The translations under genes were made by a program, and so were the position numbers. Shown here in pieces: positions 60,301-64,000 of a stretch of DNA of 64,000 nucleotides. Origin of the DNA: Psilocybe azurescens. Taxonomy: Eukaryota; Basidiomycota; Agaricomycetes; Agaricales; Agrocybaceae. Each line of letters opens with the position of its first letter. Positions within the stretch are counted from its first letter, which is position 1. Below the pieces are notes generated by a model, which did no database searches, had not been told where the DNA came from, and saw only the letters and a program-made list of their open reading frames with translations. The stretch covers positions 186,001 to 250,000 of the forward strand of contig JAJIRX010000181.1 of the NCBI GenBank assembly GCA_023853785.1, in the 5' to 3' direction.

Positions 60301-60528
60301 CGTCTGTGCGAGTGGTCTGGGACTAGATGAGACAAATGATTTATTAATATTAGGTCAAATACTATGCTTTGAAGTTCATACCAATGGCAAATCGTCGTCA
60401 TCACTCATTCCGTAGTCCTCGTCTTTGACAAGATGGTTTCCATTCATAAGTCTCTCTGATTCATGTCCGTTTGAAGCTGTTGCTTTTGATGATGCTTCAT
60501 TGTCTGAAAACATAGGGGAATCAACCAT
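57368..60528 (-). CDS. TOP1: DNA topoisomerase I (type IB)
   Basis: [20 protein letters not shown] starts a long Lys/Glu/Ser-rich nuclear tail ([33 protein letters not shown]). The core reads [148 protein letters not shown] and [21 protein letters not shown] coiled linker ([20 protein letters not shown]) precedes the active-site exon SKINYLDPR, with the catalytic Tyr. The end is [17 protein letters not shown]1 relaxes supercoils in transcription and replication. One break at T 60171-60175 (A run on the gene strand) is cured by one base. About nine introns. Confidence 0.95.
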
Positions 60529-60853
60529 CAAGGTAGAGTCTGAGAGTGTGATGGAGAGAGAGATAAAAATGCGCGTAGGAATGAAATTTGCCTGATCCTC
60601 GATAATATAATAAGGTGAGGAGGTGGGACAGTAGAATGAAGGCCTGTGGCAGAAGTTGGATCAAATTTGCCGAAGTCTATGGAACCTGCCCTTAACTGCC
60701 AGATCACGATTATTGATGATGCTTAGTCATACGCCGACTTGGGTCGAGAGCCCTTAGGCTGGAGCGTTACTGACAAATTCCTTCCTCCTTTAATGTGAGC
60801 CTTGACCGTCCCTTTCTGAAAATCTCACTAATCCCAGACATGACATAGAAACC

Positions 60854-61048
60854 ATGTCCAACCTTCCTTTATTCAGAGATCCTTGGGCTAAAAGAGAAGC
60901 CTGGAGGAAGAATCCCATCTTTGGCAATCGCGTCCTTTTCCGAAACCTGTTCCCCGGGTTCGGAATTGCGGTCGTCGCTTTCACTGCATACGTTGTGGCC
61001 GACAACGTATATCTCAGTGTAAATAAAGCTGATTCACATCATCATTGA
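60854..61048 (+). CDS. NDUFB3: Mitochondrial complex I subunit B12 (NDUFB3-like)
   Basis: This 64-aa protein reads MSNLPLFRDPWAKREAWRKN, then PIFGNRVLFRNLFPGFGIAV, a single TM (VAFTAYVVADNVYLSV) and a His-rich end (ADSHHH). The PW.KREAWR start and FRN.FPG..IA..AF..Y...D segment fit the fungal B12/NDUFB3 accessory subunit of complex I, an inner-membrane protein. It is one exon, unusual here but normal for so short a gene. A second complex I gene (NDUFS7) lies 33 kb away. It starts 325 bp from TOP1 in divergent orientation. Confidence 0.85.
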   Translation: MSNLPLFRDPWAKREAWRKNPIFGNRVLFRNLFPGFGIAVVAFTAYVVADNVYLSVNKADSHHH

Positions 61049-61417
61049 CTTGTACAACTGCAGTAAGTCATTCACTGATGCCCATCTTACATTTGTTGAA
61101 TTGGTTTGTTTTGCGTTTGCAGTGCCTTGTAGCGAATTAAGCTTCATACCTATCATGCAACACAACTCTAGAACGAGCTTTATATTTCAATGGATAAATT
61201 ACGTTTGTCCCTCACAAATTCGTCGACGCCCGCACCATGCAACTTTATGTAGTCAGACAGAACGTATGTACTCAATTCTATAAAGTGCTTAGGTATATAC
61301 TGTCGCGATGGACTCTTCAGGCCCTTTTCGCATGGTCTATCTAAGAATGACTCTATGAAATAGGGAAGAAAGTGGCCTATAGGACGCTCTGTGGCTAGGA
61401 TTTGATGTCAAACACGG
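61049..61417. other. Convergent spacer between NDUFB3 and ILV1
   Basis: No gene seen; short ORFs lack features. It probably holds both 3' UTRs. Confidence 0.5.
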
Positions 61418-63346
61418 TTACCCTCGCAAAAATCGCTTGTAGACGCTATTTTCGGTTTCTTCGACATACGCGTAATCAAGTTTTTCCAGAAACTCGAGAA
61501 ACTCCGGTGAATCATTTTCGGGGACCTGAATTCCAGCAAGGACTTTCCCTAAATCTGAATACGGACTTTTCATCAACAATTACTCAAAATCCTTGTTCGT
61601 GACTCACCTCCGCCGTGATTTCGGTAATGAAATAGGGAGATATTCCATCCTTTGTGTATGCCCAGTAGGAATTTACGGAGCGCTCCAGGACGCTCTGGGA
61701 ATGCTACTCGAAGGTAGGACTGAGCAAGCAGGTCATCTCAAAGACATAGAAACGCACCAAATCGAAAAACCCTTTCATTTGCAACCTTTTGACAGCCTCC
61801 AATCATATACCTGACATGACTTTTTGCTGTCTCGTCGTCGCTAATATCGAACCCTGTCATGTCCGCTTCTTCGAGGGCCGACAAGATTTCGCGAACCTCG
61901 GTTTGCCGAGAAGTAGATTGCAGTTTGAAGGATAACAGAACGTGGGCTCTGTCTCCCGAAACATTATAACGGTATATAAATTCGGTAACGGCTCGAGGAT
62001 GAATTATGGAATGTAATGCGATGAAACTGAAATCCGTTTAACTGCAGTCAAACACAAAAATTCTGAGGCTCACCTGCCTGGGTGTTCAGGAATGTCAACA
62101 CTAAGTAGGGCTTCTCTACCCTCTCCCAATTCTGCTCGCTCCGCCACAAAACGGAGACGATCAAAATTCATGTTTGCACCGCTAACAACAACAACGAATT
62201 TCTTCTGAGCACCTATCAAATTGTTCTGTATGATATAGCGCTTCAACCCCGCAAGCGCCAAAGCTCCTGCAGGTTCAGTAACAGATCGTGTCTCTGGGGA
62301 ACATTTATCAGAACTTACAACATAAAAGAGAACCACCAACGTACCTTCGAATATATCCTTGATAGCTGCACAGATTTCGTCGTTGTCTGCCTTGACAATT
62401 CCGTCGAGATTTTGTTTGCAGATCCTAAACGGCTCCTCTCCTACTATTTTTACTGCTGTACCGTCGCTGAAGGGCCCGACCTCGTACAACGTTACTCTTT
62501 CTCCCATTTCCAGACTCCTTGCCATGGCGTCTCCATCGACAGTCTCGACGCCTATTACTTTTGTATGTGGACTTCCAATCCTCTTGACATATTCACTGAT
62601 GCCAGCAATCAAGCCTCCTCCTCCTACAGCTGCGAATATCGCACTTAGTTGTTCTGACTCTGGCAATTGCTTCAAGACTTCCATCCCAACAGTGCCTTGG
62701 CCTGCGATGACCAATGGGTCATCATATGGAGGGACGAATATAAGACCATGGACTGAAGCTAAGCGTGCGCACTCGGCCTTGGCTTCGTCAAAGTCGGAGC
62801 CATGCAGGACAACCTTTGCACCGAGACGGGCAACATTGCGTACTTTGATGTCAGGGGTACCTTGTGGCATTACGATCGTGCATGGAATCCCTAGACGGGA
62901 GCCAGAAAGAGCAACTCCCTGAGCATGATTTCCTGTGTAAATGGCATTCGTCAATGTGCAACGACGATATGACAATCGGAAATGTTCAGGAGAAGTTCCT
63001 ATACCAGAATACACGCGCACTAACCAGCACTGCATGTAACAACGCCTTTCCATCTTTCTTCATCGGTTAAGTTGGCCATGAAATTATAGGCACCCCGTAT
63101 TTTGAAGCTGAAAACCTCTTGAAGGTCTTCTCGCTTCAACCATATCTGGTTTCCGAGTTTTGCGCTTAAATTTGTCGCGAGAACAAGAGGAGTCTCCTTC
63201 AAGATCTCGTAGACTTTCGAAGTCAATATAAGTCTAATGTAATCCGGAGTATCGGATGATGGGAGTAAGTAGTGTTTTGACAGTCGAGGATATTGAAGAG
63301 GTTGGGGTGCATTAGATGCATATTCTAGAGTTGCTGCTGGGGCCAT
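61418..63346 (-). CDS. ILV1: Threonine deaminase (ILV1), biosynthetic type
   Basis: [20 protein letters not shown] starts the protein. Then come [40 protein letters not shown] (Lys of SFKIRGA binds PLP), [57 protein letters not shown] (PLP phosphate loop) and [20 protein letters not shown]. Two ACT-like regulatory domains follow: [20 protein letters not shown] and [40 protein letters not shown], ending YKRFLRG. The enzyme turns threonine into 2-oxobutanoate, the first step to isoleucine, in mitochondria. The regulatory part means it is the isoleucine-inhibited form. The start is 201 bp from the divergent PHD gene. Confidence 0.95.
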
Positions 63347-63443
63347 TTGAACTACAAAAAGAGGAAGAAGTCTAGAAAATAAACCAATTTACTCCCCAAG
63401 AATGACTGGTAATTATCTCCGAAACGTTGATCGGCGATCGAAT

Positions 63444-63466
63444 GATTGGTCTTGGGTCACATGACC
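63444..63466. promoter_or_regulatory. CCAAT box and GTCACATGACC motif in the ILV1/PHD shared promoter
   Basis: ATTGG (63445-63449) and ggTCACATGAcc (63455-63466) lie between the two divergent starts, about 100 bp from ILV1. The pairing resembles that upstream of NDUFS7. bHLH/HAP control is inferred. Confidence 0.4.
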
Positions 63467-63547
63467 GGACTTCCTGCTAATGCCAATGCTCAGTGGATTC
63501 TGAATCCCTGTCAGACTCGACTACCTTCACAGCACTTTCTCACTTAC

Positions 63548-64000
63548 ATGGCACAGGCTGCTGCAATGGGCCCACCTCTCTCTCCACGGGAAACCAGACG
63601 CTCAGGTCGACGTTCAGCACCCTCTGCTTCCGCCAGTGCCTCCAAGTCCCCCGATTCCGACCAACCGCCCCGCGATAAAGCTACATCGTCCAGAGGAAGT
63701 CATTCTTCCACCAGCATTCGCAACAGTAGGAAATTAAAGCTGGAAGAATATGAAGATGTCATAGAAGACCGAAAGCAATATCCTGCATCTACAGGAGCTT
63801 CTGCATCTGGTTCGAACAATGGGAATAACAAGGCCAAAAGAAAGACCAAAGACAAAGATAAAGACAAGACCTTCCTAGGTAATGGCGGGGAGGATGTCGA
63901 TACCGCCTCAGTAGATGGTCAAACTCAGGATCCTCTTGAAGAAGAAGAGGAGCAAGGCATTACACGATGCGTGTGTGGTAGCGCTGGTAAGTCTACACCG
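63548..64000 (+). CDS. PHD-finger protein, CTI6-like (3' partial)
   Basis: MAQAAAMGPPLSPRETRRSG starts a Ser/Ala-rich basic N-terminus (RRSAPSASASASKSPDSDQ), then KLKLEEYEDVIEDRKQYPA, a Lys/Asp-rich stretch (KAKRKTKDKDKDKTF), an acidic run (DPLEEEEEQG) and ITRCVCGSAG, the first Cys pair of a PHD finger. A gtaag donor follows and the window ends. GITRCxCG after an acidic run is the usual entry to the PHD of fungal CTI6, a subunit of the Rpd3L histone deacetylase complex that reads H3K4me3. The finger itself lies beyond the window. Confidence 0.75.
   Translation, partial: MAQAAAMGPPLSPRETRRSGRRSAPSASASASKSPDSDQPPRDKATSSRGSHSSTSIRNSRKLKLEEYEDVIEDRKQYPASTGASASGSNNGNNKAKRKTKDKDKDKTFLGNGGEDVDTASVDGQTQDPLEEEEEQGITRCVCGSAGKSTP

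Noticed and set aside
62359..62922. 187-aa plus-strand ORF
   Set aside because: It is fully antisense to ILV1 exons, with no recognisable domain.

Overview
The window is nuclear DNA of a basidiomycete fungus, most likely an Agaricomycete (mushroom group). Genes are dense and lie on both strands. Most have many GT-AG introns of about 45-65 nt. The gene families fit this group: a CBM1 secreted protein, a DUF6533 membrane protein, a membrane-anchored GH18 chitinase, a PNS1 choline-transporter-like protein, Zn2Cys6 and P450 genes, a TDT anion carrier, and a gag-type LTR element.

Layout. 1-7 kb is a cell-wall/secretory block: the 3' end of a KRE6/SKN1 beta-glucan synthesis gene (+), a CBM1 protein (-), a DUF6533 membrane protein (+) and a type II membrane chitinase (+). 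7-12.4 kb (-) holds a four-TM protein, PNS1 and a PP2C phosphatase. 12.5-20 kb holds a W2-domain translation regulator (BZW/5MP, +), a Zn2Cys6 transcription factor (-), a MYND-finger relic (+) and the meiotic recombination gene MND1 (-). 20.3-22.9 kb is a P450 whose last intron carries a fold-back transposon. 23-35 kb is a run of minus-strand genes: a low-complexity protein, complex I subunit NDUFS7, a PASK-like kinase, the DNA glycosylase MAG1 and an unknown gene. 35.4-39.6 kb is an LTR retrotransposon with gag but no pol, with a 5-bp target duplication, inserted between two divergent genes. 39.7-64 kb is mostly core genes: TDT/SSU1-like carrier, DBP10 helicase, queuine tRNA-ribosyltransferase, TM9SF protein, mitochondrial TyrRS, ribosomal protein S23, a transglutaminase-like (CYK3-type) protein, CDP-DAG synthase, DNA topoisomerase I, complex I B12 subunit, threonine deaminase and the start of a CTI6-like PHD protein.

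Two themes stand out. First, many conserved genes carry one-base frame breaks that fall at homopolymer runs, usually a base too few. Essential single-copy genes such as TOP1 and DBP10 are affected, so homopolymer errors in the assembly are likelier than gene death; gene models must be read across these breaks. Second, some genes have very small exons: a start-codon-only exon and a 15-nt exon in MND1, a 7-nt exon in MAG1 and a 7-nt first exon in RPS23. Open-reading-frame scans miss all of these.

All products were assigned by reading translated motifs and joining exons by eye. No database search was run.
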